Origin: Sphingomonas sp. QA11
Lineage (GTDB): Bacteria > Pseudomonadota > Alphaproteobacteria > Sphingomonadales > Sphingomonadaceae
Length of the DNA stretch: 64,000 nucleotides
NCBI RefSeq assembly: GCF_028473665.1
Contig: NZ_CP098774.1
Span: 310,001-374,000 of the forward strand
Direction of reading: 5' to 3'
Under the pieces are notes generated by a model that was not told the DNA's origin, did not search any database, and saw only the letters and a list, made by a program, of their open reading frames with translations. The position numbers and the translations under genes were made by a program. Shown here piece after piece: positions 39,542 to 48,868 of the stretch (positions are counted from its first letter, which is position 1; each line of letters opens with the position of its first letter).

Positions 39542-40731
39542 GCGAGCGTTGCCCTGAAGCGTTCAAGCCCGGCCGCGAGATCGCGGATCAAATCGTCCGG
39601 GTCCTCGATGCCGATCTGCAATCGCACCAGCAGCCCGTCGTCGTGCCGTTTCGTGGCGGTGCGATAGCGTGCGGGATCGACCGGCAGCGCCAGGCTCTCG
39701 AAGCCGCCCCAGCTATAGCCGATGCCGAAATGCTCGAGTCCGTCGATCAGCGCAGCGCGCGCCTCTTCGGTCGCGTCCTTCAGGGTGAAAGAGAACAGGC
39801 CGGACGATCCCTTGAAATCACGCAGGAAAGTCTCGTGGCCGGGGCAGTCCGGCAAGGCGGGGTGGAACACGGCCGAAACCTCGGGCTGGTCCTTCAGCCA
39901 CCTGGCGATCGTCAGCGCGCTCGACTGGTGCTGGGCGAGTCGGATCGCCAGCGTTCGCAGGCCGCGCGATCCAAGCCAGCAATCGTCCGGGCTTGCGAAC
40001 TGGCCGAGCTGGAAGCTCGTGTCGCGCAGCCGGGCGAAATGACCCGGCGCGGCGGTGACCGATCCGAGCATCACGTCCGAATGGCCGACGATATATTTGG
40101 TGCAGGCAAGGATGGTCAGGTCGACGCCGCGCTCGATCGCGGGGAAGAACAGGGGCGTCGCCCAGGTATTGTCGAGCAGCGTGATGACTCCGCGCGCCTT
40201 GGCGGCTGCGACGATTGCCGGGACATCCTGCACCTCGAAGGTCAGGCTGCCCGGACTTTCCATGAAGATGGCGCGCGTGGTGTCGCCGATCAGGTCGGCG
40301 ATGCCTGCCCCGATCAGCGGATCGTAAAAGCGCGTAGCGATGCCCATCCGCTTGAGCAGCCCGGTCCCCATCGACCGGGTGGGATCATAGGCGGTGTCGG
40401 GCAGCAGCAGTTCGTCGCCCGGCGACAGCACCGACAGCAGAGCCGCCGCGATCGCCGCGACGCCGGAAGGGTAGAGGAATGTAGCTTCGGCCCCCGGCTC
40501 AAGCTCGGTCAGCGCGTCGGCCAGCGACCATTGAGTCGGCGTGCCGCGCCGGCCGTAGAACAGCCGGTGATGCGTATCGCGCCCGCCGGCCGCGCGCAGT
40601 TCGGCGACCGAATCATAGAGGATCGTCGAGGCCCGCCACACCGGCGGGTTGACGATCCCCTGAGTCCATTCGGCCCGTCGGCCCGCGGAGACGACGCGGG
40701 TCGCGTCGCCCTTGGGCTCCTTGTCGTTCAC
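39538..40731 (-). CDS. metC: Cystathionine beta-lyase-type PLP enzyme
   Basis: 397 residues of the Cys/Met-metabolism PLP family. The cofactor lysine is K212 in CTKYIVGHSDVMLG; FLYPSGVAAIAAAL and LLDNTWATPLFF are the other family blocks, and YSWGGFESLALP near the end is typical of MetC. It would cleave cystathionine to homocysteine, pyruvate and ammonia. Start taken as GTG 40731, overlapping the sseA stop as GTGA; an ATG 14 codons upstream lies inside sseA. Between a mercaptopyruvate sulfurtransferase and a channel gene in one operon. A related lyase activity (gamma-lyase) cannot be excluded. Confidence 0.9.
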   Translation of the reverse strand: MNDKEPKGDATRVVSAGRRAEWTQGIVNPPVWRASTILYDSVAELRAAGGRDTHHRLFYGRRGTPTQWSLADALTELEPGAEATFLYPSGVAAIAAALLSVLSPGDELLLPDTAYDPTRSMGTGLLKRMGIATRFYDPLIGAGIADLIGDTTRAIFMESPGSLTFEVQDVPAIVAAAKARGVITLLDNTWATPLFFPAIERGVDLTILACTKYIVGHSDVMLGSVTAAPGHFARLRDTSFQLGQFASPDDCWLGSRGLRTLAIRLAQHQSSALTIARWLKDQPEVSAVFHPALPDCPGHETFLRDFKGSSGLFSFTLKDATEEARAALIDGLEHFGIGYSWGGFESLALPVDPARYRTATKRHDDGLLVRLQIGIEDPDDLIRDLAAGLERFRATLA

Positions 40732-41567
40732 GCGGCCCCCGTCGCCTTTGGCGTCGAGCGGTCGGCGCCCCATTCGGACCAGCTTCCGTCATACAAAGCC
40801 GCTTCGTTGCCGAGGAGATGCGCCCCGAACGACAATACCGCTGCAGTGATGCCCGATCCGCAAGTGGTGACGAGCGGCTTGGCGAGATCGACGCCCGCTG
40901 CCTCGAACTCGGCCTTCAGCGCGTCGCCCTGTTTCCAGGTGCCGTCGGCGTTGAACAGTCTGCCCTGGGGCAGGTTCTTCGACCCGGGGATGTGGCCGGC
41001 ATGGGTCGCGGGACGGGGATCGGGCTCTTCACCGGTGAAGCGCGCGGCGGAACGGGCGTCGAGCACCTGCTCCGCGCCACTGTCGACATTGGCCTTCATC
41101 TGGTCGAGCGTGCGCACGCCCTTGTCGTCGGCCCACACGGTGAAGTGGCGGTGGCGCAGCGATTCCTTGCCGCTCTTCGTCTCGCGACCTTCGGCCTGCC
41201 ATTTGGCGAAGCCCCCGTCGAGGATGGCGACGTCATGCGCGCCGAAGGTGCGCAGCATCCACCAGGCGCGCGCCGCGGTATGATAGGGCGAGTTGTCGTA
41301 GAGCACGATGCGGCTGCCGTCGCCAAGACCAAGCGATTGCATGCGGCTCGCGAATTTCTCGGGCGAGGGCAGCATCGACGGCAGCGTGGTATTGGTGTCG
41401 GCCAGTTCGGCCAGATCCATGAACACCGCGCCCGGGATGTGCGCCGTCTCATATTCGGCGGCCGGATCGCGCTTGTCGCCAGCCAGCACATAGGTCGCAT
41501 CGACGATGCGCAGATCGTTCGCGCCAAGCTCCCCTGCGAGCCATTCGGTCGTTACCAGCGAATCCAT
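40728..41567 (-). CDS. sseA: 3-mercaptopyruvate sulfurtransferase (two-domain rhodanese)
   Basis: 279 residues forming two rhodanese domains. The catalytic cysteine is C236 in the loop CGSGITA, the form that marks mercaptopyruvate sulfurtransferases rather than thiosulfate ones. The first domain lacks the cysteine and is structural. It moves sulfur from 3-mercaptopyruvate to an acceptor. ATG 41567 is preferred over one two codons earlier because AAGGAG lies seven bases before it. It leads the operon sseA-metC-mscS, with 4-bp GTGA overlaps at both junctions, so sulfur amino acid turnover is the theme. Confidence 0.93.
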   Translation of the reverse strand: MDSLVTTEWLAGELGANDLRIVDATYVLAGDKRDPAAEYETAHIPGAVFMDLAELADTNTTLPSMLPSPEKFASRMQSLGLGDGSRIVLYDNSPYHTAARAWWMLRTFGAHDVAILDGGFAKWQAEGRETKSGKESLRHRHFTVWADDKGVRTLDQMKANVDSGAEQVLDARSAARFTGEEPDPRPATHAGHIPGSKNLPQGRLFNADGTWKQGDALKAEFEAAGVDLAKPLVTTCGSGITAAVLSFGAHLLGNEAALYDGSWSEWGADRSTPKATGAA

Positions 41568-41697
41568 GTGCATGCTCCTTGTTTGTCGCTCTTTTCCCTA
41601 GCCACCGGCGATGGCGGCGTCGAGACGATCGCGGAACGATTGATGCGCGACATGGTGCCGCGTTTCAATTTGCCGCATCGCATCCTAAATACGCGCG

Positions 41698-42144
41698 ATG
41701 ACGATCAAACATCTCGGCCAGGCCAGCGCATTGCCCTCTTCTCCCGAAGAGGCGGTGCTTGACTATGTGCCCAATCCGCGCCCCGGCAGACCCTATCTGG
41801 TGCGTTTCACCGCGCCCGAATTCACCTCGCTCTGTCCCGTGACGGCGCAGCCCGATTTCGCGCATCTGGTGATCGACTATGCACCGGGCGGGACGATCGT
41901 GGAATCCAAGTCGCTGAAACTGTTCCTCGGCAGCTTCCGGAACCACCAGGCATTCCACGAGGATTGCACGGTCGGGATCGGCGAACGGCTGACCGCCGAG
42001 ATGAACCCGGTGTGGCTTCGAATCGGCGGCTATTGGTATCCGCGGGGCGGCATCCCGATCGATGTCTTCTGGCAGTCCGGCCCGCCGCCAGAGGGTCTCT
42101 GGCTGCCCTCGCAGGACGTTCCAGGCTATCGTGGCAGGGGGTGA
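41698..42144 (+). CDS. queF: NADPH-dependent preQ0 reductase
   Basis: 148 residues, the short single-domain QueF type. Catalytic C46 in [12 protein letters not shown], acid D53, and the QueF signature ESKSLKLF at 69-76 with FHE at 86-88. It reduces 7-cyano-7-deazaguanine (preQ0) to preQ1 for the queuosine tRNA base. No other queuosine genes are near and no preQ1 riboswitch was recognised in the 130 bp before it. Divergent from sseA. Confidence 0.95.
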   Translation: MTIKHLGQASALPSSPEEAVLDYVPNPRPGRPYLVRFTAPEFTSLCPVTAQPDFAHLVIDYAPGGTIVESKSLKLFLGSFRNHQAFHEDCTVGIGERLTAEMNPVWLRIGGYWYPRGGIPIDVFWQSGPPPEGLWLPSQDVPGYRGRG

Positions 42145-42288
42145 GCCGTTCATTTCGGCTTAATCTTGACCTAGATCAGCGCGAATCTCTTGTTGCGCCG
42201 CAGCATTACTGCAACCATATTGAAACTTGGCCGTTCGTGGGAGGCAATTTCGGGGCTCCCAGCCTCGTTTCACAAGAGGTTTCAATCG

Positions 42289-44559
42289 ATGGTTCTTTCG
42301 GAAAAGGCAGTGACCCCGATCGATCACCTGGCATTGATCGGCAATTTCCTGCCCCGGAAATGCGGCCTTGCAACATATACTACCGACACGTTCACCGCGT
42401 TGAAGGGCCGATTCCCTGATCTGAAGATCGACGTCTATGCGATGGACGATCATCCTGGCCGTTACGAATACCCGCCCGAAGTGACCGCGAGCATCCCGGA
42501 ACAGGACCGCCTCGCCTATATCGATGCCGCCCGCGCGATAGAACGCAGCGGGGCGCAAGCGCTCTGGCTCCAGCACGAATATGGCATTTACGGCGGGCCG
42601 GCGGGTGAACATATCCTCGCCCTGCTCGACCGGGTGTCGATTCCGGTCATCGTCACGCTCCACACCATCCTCGAAAAGCCGAGCGCTGACGAGCGCCGGG
42701 TGATGGAAGGCTTGCTTCGTCGCGCGGCCAAGGTGGTGGTCATGGCGGAGCGCGGCCTGGAAATTCTCGACCGGGTCTATGGCGCGAGCCCGAAGTCGAT
42801 CGTGATGATCCCGCACGGCGTGCCGGATCGGGCGCTTGTCGATCCTGAAACGCTGAAGGCGCAGTTCGGCTGGCAGGGCCGCAAGACACTGCTGACCTTC
42901 GGCCTGCTCGCACCCAACAAGGGCATCGAGACGATGATCGATGCGCTGCCGGCGATCGCGGCAGAGCACCCCGATGTGCTGTACGCCGTACTCGGAGCGA
43001 CTCACCCGAACCTCGTCGCGCACGAGGGCGAAGCGTATCGCGACCGGCTGAAGGCATTGGCGGAGCATCACGGTGTCGCGGCGCATGTCGAGTTTATCGA
43101 CGCGTTCCTCGAGCATAACGAGTTGATCGACTATCTGCAGGCGGCGGACATCTATGTGACGCCGTACAACAACCCGGCGCAGATCACCTCCGGCACGCTG
43201 TCCTATGCGGTCGGCGTCGGCAAGGCGGTCGTTTCCACGCCCTATGTCCATGCGACCGAAATACTGGCGGACGGGCACGGCGTCCTGGTCGATTTCGGCG
43301 ACAGCGCCGCCTTTGCGCGCGAGATCAACGCCCTGTTGGGCAGCGATCGCAACCGGATCAAATTGTCCGAGCGCGCTTATGCGCGTGGCCGGACGATGAT
43401 CTGGCCACGCCTTGCCGAGCTGGCGATGCGGGAGATCGTCGAAATGGTGGCGACCAAGCCGCGCCGGATCGCGACGAAGGTGCGCCTGACGCCGCTTCAG
43501 CCGGATATCGCCGCGGTCGAGCGGATGAGCGATTCGACCGGCATGCTCCAGCATTCGATCTATTCGGTGCCGGATCGCCGCCATGGCTATTGCATCGACG
43601 ACAATGTGCGCGCGCTGATGCTGATGACCGCGATCGACACGCTCGACGAGGGCGTGCGCGACAAGTGGATGACGGTCTATGCGTCGTTCATCCAATATGC
43701 GTGGAACCCGGACAAGCGCCGTTTCCGCAACTTCATGAACTTCGATCGCACCTGGTGCGAGGAATATGGTTCGGAGGATTCGAACGGCCGCACCATCTGG
43801 GCGCTTGGCGTCACGGCGCGCCGCTCTACCCTCGCCAAGCATCGCGACTGGGCGGTGCGCCTGTTCGACGAGACGGCGTCGCTTGCCTTCGACCTGGGCA
43901 GCCCGCGCGCGCAGGCGTTCGCCATGCTAGGCGCGGCGGCGATGCTCGGTGCGCATCCGGGGCACGAACTGGCGCGCAACATCCTCGAACGCTTCTCCAA
44001 CGACCTGCTCGCGCTGGTCGAGGAGGCGAGGCGGCCCGAATGGGAATGGTTCGAGATCGTCCTCGCCTATGACAATGCGCGGTTGCCCGAGGCGCTGATC
44101 CGCGCAGGCATGATGCTGGGTCGTGACGACCTGCTGAAATGCGGCCTGTCGACGCTCGGCTGGATCGTGGCGCAGCAGACCTCGCCGGAAGGCCGGTTTC
44201 GCGCGATCGGTACGGAGAGCTTCGGCCGCGCTTATGAGGAGCCGTTGCCGTTCGACCAGCAGCCGCTCGAGGCACAGGCGACGATCGACGCCTGCTCCGC
44301 CGCGTTCAGGGCGACCGGCGATGCGCGCTGGGTCGAGGAAGCGCAGCGGGCCTATCGCTGGTATCTCGGCCAAAACGATCTCGATCTGCCGCTTGCCACC
44401 GCGCAGGATGGCGGCTGTTTCGACGGGCTGATGCCGACCGGTTTGAACCGCAATCAGGGCGCCGAGTCGATTCTGGCGCTGCAATTGGCGTCTTGCGCCA
44501 TTTCGGGGCTTTCAAAGCGGGCCGAAAGCATGGCAGGACCGGATCGCGCCGTCGCGTAG
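42289..44559 (+). CDS. GT4 glycosyltransferase with C-terminal alpha/alpha-barrel-like domain
   Basis: 756 residues. Residues 1-375 are a GT-B fold glycosyltransferase family 4: FLPRKCGLATYTTD at the start, LLTFGLLAPNKGIETMIDAL and the acceptor/donor site region YVTPYNNPAQITSGTLSYAVGVGKAVVSTPY. Residues ~390-740 form an alpha-helical domain with DRRHGYCIDDNVRALML, like (alpha/alpha)6-barrel glycosidases. Start ATG 42289 is preceded by AAGAGG. Nineteen bases downstream lies the GH130-type gene, so the two act on the same glycan, probably a mannoside. Donor and acceptor are not visible in sequence. Confidence 0.87.
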   Translation: MVLSEKAVTPIDHLALIGNFLPRKCGLATYTTDTFTALKGRFPDLKIDVYAMDDHPGRYEYPPEVTASIPEQDRLAYIDAARAIERSGAQALWLQHEYGIYGGPAGEHILALLDRVSIPVIVTLHTILEKPSADERRVMEGLLRRAAKVVVMAERGLEILDRVYGASPKSIVMIPHGVPDRALVDPETLKAQFGWQGRKTLLTFGLLAPNKGIETMIDALPAIAAEHPDVLYAVLGATHPNLVAHEGEAYRDRLKALAEHHGVAAHVEFIDAFLEHNELIDYLQAADIYVTPYNNPAQITSGTLSYAVGVGKAVVSTPYVHATEILADGHGVLVDFGDSAAFAREINALLGSDRNRIKLSERAYARGRTMIWPRLAELAMREIVEMVATKPRRIATKVRLTPLQPDIAAVERMSDSTGMLQHSIYSVPDRRHGYCIDDNVRALMLMTAIDTLDEGVRDKWMTVYASFIQYAWNPDKRRFRNFMNFDRTWCEEYGSEDSNGRTIWALGVTARRSTLAKHRDWAVRLFDETASLAFDLGSPRAQAFAMLGAAAMLGAHPGHELARNILERFSNDLLALVEEARRPEWEWFEIVLAYDNARLPEALIRAGMMLGRDDLLKCGLSTLGWIVAQQTSPEGRFRAIGTESFGRAYEEPLPFDQQPLEAQATIDACSAAFRATGDARWVEEAQRAYRWYLGQNDLDLPLATAQDGGCFDGLMPTGLNRNQGAESILALQLASCAISGLSKRAESMAGPDRAVA

Positions 44560-44578
44560 CCTCGCTCGGGACGTCGCC

Positions 44579-45883
44579 ATGACGTCATTGGTGCGAGGCC
44601 CTCACGTGATCGAACTGTTCCACCACGCGCTTCGGCTGCATGCCGATCCCTCTCGTGTGGTTGTGCGCCCCTTCCATCTGGCATGGGCCGGCAATGGCGG
44701 CAGCCGTACCGAGCGGCTGGTGAAGGAAGTGATGGAGCTCGATACCGCGGCGACACGGGCCGAGCTCGAACTGGTGCTCAAGGATTTCGAGGCGCGCCAC
44801 TGGCAGACGCGGCGCGTATTCATGACCCGCTATGACGAGATCGAGGAGATGCTCGGGCTCGACGGTAGCGAGATCGGCGACGAGAAGCGCCAGCTGATCG
44901 GCGCCTATTTCTGCCACGAATACAGCTATGCCGCCGCCGCGCTGATGAACCCAAGCGCGGTGCCGCATTTCGACCAGACCGGCATGCCCGAAGGATCGCT
45001 GCGTATCCTGATGTCGCTGCGGGCGGTGGGCGAGGGGCATATCTCCTCGGTCGCGTTCCGCGAGGGGATCATCACCAGCCGGAACGAGCTGAAACTGGCG
45101 CCTGAGCCTCCCTTCGCCACCGCGACCGATGCGGTCGGGCAGGACGAGGAGGAACTGCCCGAGGGCGAGATCACCGTCTATCGCCATCGGGATTCGACTC
45201 TGTCGGGCACCGTGATCTTCCCGATCACCGCGGCGCAGTCAAAGGGGCTCGAGGACCTTCGCCTCGTCAAGTTCACTCATGACGACGGCTCGGCTGAATG
45301 GCTCGGCACCTATACCGCCTATAATGGCTCGGCGATCCAGTCAGAACTGCTGCGCACCCGTGATTTCCGCGCGTTCGATCTGGTGCCGATGACGGGCCCC
45401 GCCTCGCGCAACAAGGGCATGGCCCTGTTCCCGCGCAAGATTGGCGGCCAGTATATGATGATGGGGCGGCAGGACGGCGAGAACCTGTTCCTGCTCAAGT
45501 CCGACACCCTCACCCATTGGGAAGAGGGCGAGAAGCTGCTGACGCCGCATTATCCGTGGGAGCTGGTGCAGATCGGCAATTGCGGTCCGCCGATCGAACT
45601 GGACGAAGGGTGGCTGATGTTGACTCACGGCGTCGGCGCGATGCGGAAATATTCGATCGGCGCTGTCCTGCTCGACAAGGACGATCCGTCGAAGGTGCTT
45701 GGCCGAACGCGGGAACCAATCCTGGCGGCGGCGCATGAGGATCGCGAGGGCTATGTGCCCAATGTGGTCTATAGCTGCGGCGCGATCCGGCACGGCGACA
45801 AGCTGTTCGTGCCCTATGGCGTGGCGGACAGTTCGGTGGCGTTCGCCTTTATCGAGATCAAGGCGCTGCTCGCGGCGATGTAA
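44579..45883 (+). CDS. GH130-family glycosidase/phosphorylase
   Basis: 434 residues. The five-bladed propeller core of GH130 is suggested by VYRHRDSTLSG, GLEDLRLVKF (the family's GxED-R block), TAYNGSAIQSEL, RNKGMALFPRKIGGQYMMMGRQDGENL, WELVQIGNCGPPIELDEGWLMLTHGV and a closing YSCGAIRHGDKLFVPYGVADSSVAFA. GH130 enzymes use phosphate to split beta-mannosides, or in some branches hydrolyse them. The ~100 N-terminal residues are extra, helical and of unknown role. Co-transcribed with the GT4 gene 19 bp upstream. Activity should be read as mannoside-specific only by family inference. Confidence 0.86.
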   Translation: MTSLVRGPHVIELFHHALRLHADPSRVVVRPFHLAWAGNGGSRTERLVKEVMELDTAATRAELELVLKDFEARHWQTRRVFMTRYDEIEEMLGLDGSEIGDEKRQLIGAYFCHEYSYAAAALMNPSAVPHFDQTGMPEGSLRILMSLRAVGEGHISSVAFREGIITSRNELKLAPEPPFATATDAVGQDEEELPEGEITVYRHRDSTLSGTVIFPITAAQSKGLEDLRLVKFTHDDGSAEWLGTYTAYNGSAIQSELLRTRDFRAFDLVPMTGPASRNKGMALFPRKIGGQYMMMGRQDGENLFLLKSDTLTHWEEGEKLLTPHYPWELVQIGNCGPPIELDEGWLMLTHGVGAMRKYSIGAVLLDKDDPSKVLGRTREPILAAAHEDREGYVPNVVYSCGAIRHGDKLFVPYGVADSSVAFAFIEIKALLAAM

Positions 45884-45885
45884 AA

Positions 45886-45906
45886 GCCCCTTGTGGGGGG
45901 AGGGGC
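45886..45906 (+). terminator. Hairpin after the GH130 gene
   Basis: GCCCCT (45886-45891) with AGGGGC (45901-45906) around a G-rich nine-base loop, two bases after the stop codon. Short and lacking a T-run; a possible terminator. Confidence 0.4.
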
Positions 45907-45921
45907 GTGCGAAGCGGTCCG

Positions 45922-46203
45922 TCAATCGACTGGACGCTCGATTTGCCTATGCAACTCAGACACGGACCGAAGCCTGCGCAGTCTGTATCTTCGAGCCTTC
46001 AGGCCTTCTAGAAGCATCATCACCGCACACAGCGCAAATGAGGCGACGACTGCTAGATTTACTGCAGAATAGGGCAGGCCGAAGCCGAACGGTACCAACG
46101 CGATCATTGCGCCGAAACCCACAAAGCCGAGCATCTCCTTCGTCCGATCCGGCACGTAAAACGGATTGGAGGATTCAGGAGACATTGGGTCATGCTCGTC
46201 CAT
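45922..46203 (-). CDS. Small two-span membrane protein, hypothetical
   Basis: 93 residues. An acidic start (MDEHDPMSPESS) is followed by two hydrophobic segments (FVGFGAMIALVPFGFGL and NLAVVASFALCAVMMLLEGL) and a very basic tail (KARRYRLRRLRS), so both ends should face the cytoplasm. A TTG six codons upstream could also start. No family recognised, no strong ribosome site, and the neighbourhood is less GC-rich than average. It lies 101 bp upstream of the OPT gene's end, on the same strand; a real gene is likely but not certain. Confidence 0.5.
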   Translation of the reverse strand: MDEHDPMSPESSNPFYVPDRTKEMLGFVGFGAMIALVPFGFGLPYSAVNLAVVASFALCAVMMLLEGLKARRYRLRRLRSVSELHRQIERPVD

Positions 46204-46304
46204 GAAGCGAGGATGCGACAAAGACGCGCCGCCTGCAATAGATGCGAAGCGGGTGGCCCGAACCCTTGCGACACGATGCAGAACATCGCCGGGGGATTAT
46301 AAAA

Positions 46305-48269
46305 TCACCGCGCCATCGACCTGGTCCGGCTGTAGAGCAGCCAGATCAGCCCGGCGAATGCCACGGGTGCCGCGACGGTAGCGATCGTTTCGAAGCCGGT
46401 ACCGACCAGCGCCAGCGGGGCATCCTTGCCCGACGCGCCGACGATCCCCGCGAACGCCACGCCGAACAGGCTCTCGCCGACGATCAGGCCGGTCGCCGCC
46501 AGCACGCCCATGCGCTCGGCAAAGGCCGGGTTGGCGCTGCGCCTTGCCCATTTGTCGTAGAAATGGCCGATGACCGCGCCGACCGGGATCAGCAGGGTCA
46601 GCGCCATCGGCAGGTAGATGCCCATGCCGACGCCCAGTGGCGGAAGGCGCATCTTGCCGGCGCGGCCGAGCGCCTCGTCGAGGGCGATCACCAGCACGCC
46701 GATCCCAGCGCCGACGCCGATCAGCCGCCAGTCGAGGTCGCCGCCCAGCACGCCCTTGGCAAGCGAGGAGATCAGCGCGGCCTGGGGCGCCGCAAGGGCG
46801 GTGTCCTTGGCATTGGGCGCCCCCTGGAAGGTGAAGGCGGTGTTGAGCAGGTCGAGCACCGACGGAATGACCAGCGAGCCGAAGATCACGCCCAGCACCA
46901 GTGCGAACTGTTGCTTCCATGGCGTCGCACCGACGAGCTGGCCGGTCTTCAGGTCCTGGAGATTGTCGTTGGAGATGGTCGCGACGGAGAAGACGATCGC
47001 GGTGGTGAACAGCGCATAGGCGATCAGCGCATTGGTGCGCGCGAGATCAGTGCTGTGGCCATAGATTGCGACGAGCAGCAACGAGGCGCCTAGCACCGCA
47101 AGAATGCCGACGCCCGAGACTGGGCTGTTCGACGCGCCGATCAGCCCGGCCATATAGCCGCACACCGCGGCGATCACGATGCCGATGACCAAGATATAGA
47201 GGATCGTGCCGGCGATCACCGCAAAGGCATGTTCGTGGACCGGTCCGCCCGCGGAGAAGCTCCACAGCAGCCAGGCCATGGGCGGCAGAGTCGCGAGGAT
47301 CGACAGGCCGACGATGCCGATCGGCAGGTCACGCTCGGTCAGTTCCAGGATCGAACCGTCCTGGCGCGCGCGCGACGCGGCCATGGCCGAGCGGATGCCC
47401 CCGATGATCGGGCCGAGGATCTTGAGCAGAGTCCAGATCGCGGCGACGCCGATCGTGCCGGCGCCGATGAAGCGCGCCTTGAGGCGGAACGCGGTGCCTA
47501 CGACGGCATCGACCTCTCCCGTCACACCGTGGGTAAGGTATGGCATCAGCCCGGCCCAGGAGATGAGCATCCCGAAAAGCATCGCCGCACCGACCGACAG
47601 GCCGACGAGATGGCCGACGCCGATCAACGCCATCGAAAAGCTGGTCGAGACTCCAGTGGCGCTACTGCCGATCCGGAAATTCTTCGCTGCTTCGCCCGCG
47701 ACGAGCTTCATCGCGGCGAGCAGGGCGAAGCCGGCCGACACCACTGAACTGAGGATGATGACTCGGAGGCCCTTGGCGTTCTCTTCGTCGCCATCGGCGG
47801 CTGCGCCGACCTTGAGCACCTCGGCGGCGGCGACGCCCTCCGGATAGGGCAGGTCAGATCCCGTCACGAGCGCGCGGCGCAACGGCACCGAGAACATCAC
47901 GCCCAATATGCCGCCGACCGCGCAGACCGCCACCGTCGTCCAATAGGGGAAGCCGGTCCACCAGCCGACCAGGATCAGGCCGGGCAGGACGAAGATGATC
48001 GCCGCCAGCGTGCCCGCGGCGCTCGCGATCGTCTGGACGATGTTGTTCTCAAGGATATTCGCATCCTTGAAGAAGCGCAGGATCGCCATGGAGATGACGG
48101 CCGCCGGGATCGAGGTGGCGAAGGTCAGCCCGACCTTGAGGCCGAGATAGACATTGGCGGCGGTGAACAGGACGGTAATGAGCCCGCCCAGGATGATGCC
48201 GCGAATGGTAAGCTCGGCGAGAGGGCGGGCTGCTTGGGTCGTTGATGCTTGCATCGGGCCATCTGGCAT
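46305..48269 (-). CDS. OPT-family oligopeptide transporter
   Basis: 654 residues, about 15-16 membrane segments. Opening block LTIRGIILGGLITVLFTAANVYLGLKVG, then PYPEGVAAAEVLK and NDNLQDLKTGQLVGATPWKQQ, mark the OPT superfamily in its bacterial EspB/oligopeptide branch. Members take up peptides, glutathione or metal-chelate complexes through the inner membrane by proton coupling. Either ATG 48269 or ATG 48254 may be the start. The gene after it on the same strand is a small membrane protein; no peptidase is adjacent, though peptidases are plentiful in this window. Confidence 0.93.
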   Translation of the reverse strand: MPDGPMQASTTQAARPLAELTIRGIILGGLITVLFTAANVYLGLKVGLTFATSIPAAVISMAILRFFKDANILENNIVQTIASAAGTLAAIIFVLPGLILVGWWTGFPYWTTVAVCAVGGILGVMFSVPLRRALVTGSDLPYPEGVAAAEVLKVGAAADGDEENAKGLRVIILSSVVSAGFALLAAMKLVAGEAAKNFRIGSSATGVSTSFSMALIGVGHLVGLSVGAAMLFGMLISWAGLMPYLTHGVTGEVDAVVGTAFRLKARFIGAGTIGVAAIWTLLKILGPIIGGIRSAMAASRARQDGSILELTERDLPIGIVGLSILATLPPMAWLLWSFSAGGPVHEHAFAVIAGTILYILVIGIVIAAVCGYMAGLIGASNSPVSGVGILAVLGASLLLVAIYGHSTDLARTNALIAYALFTTAIVFSVATISNDNLQDLKTGQLVGATPWKQQFALVLGVIFGSLVIPSVLDLLNTAFTFQGAPNAKDTALAAPQAALISSLAKGVLGGDLDWRLIGVGAGIGVLVIALDEALGRAGKMRLPPLGVGMGIYLPMALTLLIPVGAVIGHFYDKWARRSANPAFAERMGVLAATGLIVGESLFGVAFAGIVGASGKDAPLALVGTGFETIATVAAPVAFAGLIWLLYSRTRSMAR

Positions 48270-48325
48270 AACAGGGCGGGTCTGGGACAGTGGTTTCTGC
48301 CGAGACCAGTCTGGAAGCGGAGTCC

Positions 48326-48742
48326 TCAGCGCAGCCCGTACCGCTTCTCATACAGCCGGCCGCCTAGCCACACCGCCGGGAACGCGGTTATCGCCAGCGC
48401 GATCGGATACCATCGTGGGCCCAGATTCAGGTCCCAGCTCAGCAGCACGCCGGCGATTCCGCCCAGCGTGCCGATCACCGCCAGAATGGCCACATGCCGC
48501 ATCCGCGCGCGCGGGGCGAGCCAGGCGGTGACGAAGCCGCCGCCAACCGAGAAGAGGCAGCGATAGGCGAGAGCGAGGAGATTGTGCCACGGATTCCACA
48601 TCGCACCGCGTGGAATGACCCCCGTTGAATGCATGAGCTCGTCAGTGCCGGTATGCAGCATCACGATGAGGGAGAAGCCCACAAGCACAGCCGCGAGGCT
48701 GCGGATATAGAGCCACAGGGCAGCGGCTGGTCGATCGGTCAT
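48326..48742 (-). CDS. Conserved-looking membrane protein, hypothetical
   Basis: 138 residues with four predicted membrane segments (about 11-28, 52-76, 84-102, 110-127). The first loop holds a His/Asp/Glu-containing stretch, HTGTDELMHSTGVIPRG, reminiscent of small integral proteins common in bacteria, but no function is known to me. GGGGAC lies near ATG 48742. It ends 57 bp upstream of the OPT gene start, in the same direction, and may share a transcript. Confidence 0.72.
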   Translation of the reverse strand: MTDRPAAALWLYIRSLAAVLVGFSLIVMLHTGTDELMHSTGVIPRGAMWNPWHNLLALAYRCLFSVGGGFVTAWLAPRARMRHVAILAVIGTLGGIAGVLLSWDLNLGPRWYPIALAITAFPAVWLGGRLYEKRYGLR

Positions 48743-48833
48743 GTGGCAGTCCCCGGGCTAGTCGAGAGACAATGCCACAGCTGATGAAGGGTGGACAGGC
48801 CGCCGGGCCGCTCGTTCGCGCCGTTTGCCAGCA

Positions 48834-48864
48834 TTGACCGATTTTCATGATGCATATACATCAT
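48834..48864 (+). promoter_or_regulatory. Promoter and operator palindrome of the marR-like gene
   Basis: TTGACC (48834-48839), a 17-bp spacer and TACATC (48857-48862) make a promoter candidate. The 18-bp near-perfect palindrome ATGATGCATATACATCAT (48847-48864, one mismatched pair) covers the -10 element, just four bases before the GTG start. This is the expected place for a MarR-type autorepressor. Confidence 0.6.
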
Positions 48865-48868
48865 CGCC

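Noticed and set aside
41568..41697. preQ1 riboswitch before queF
   Set aside because: No C-rich loop and A-rich tail pattern of the known aptamers was recognised in the 130-bp gap.
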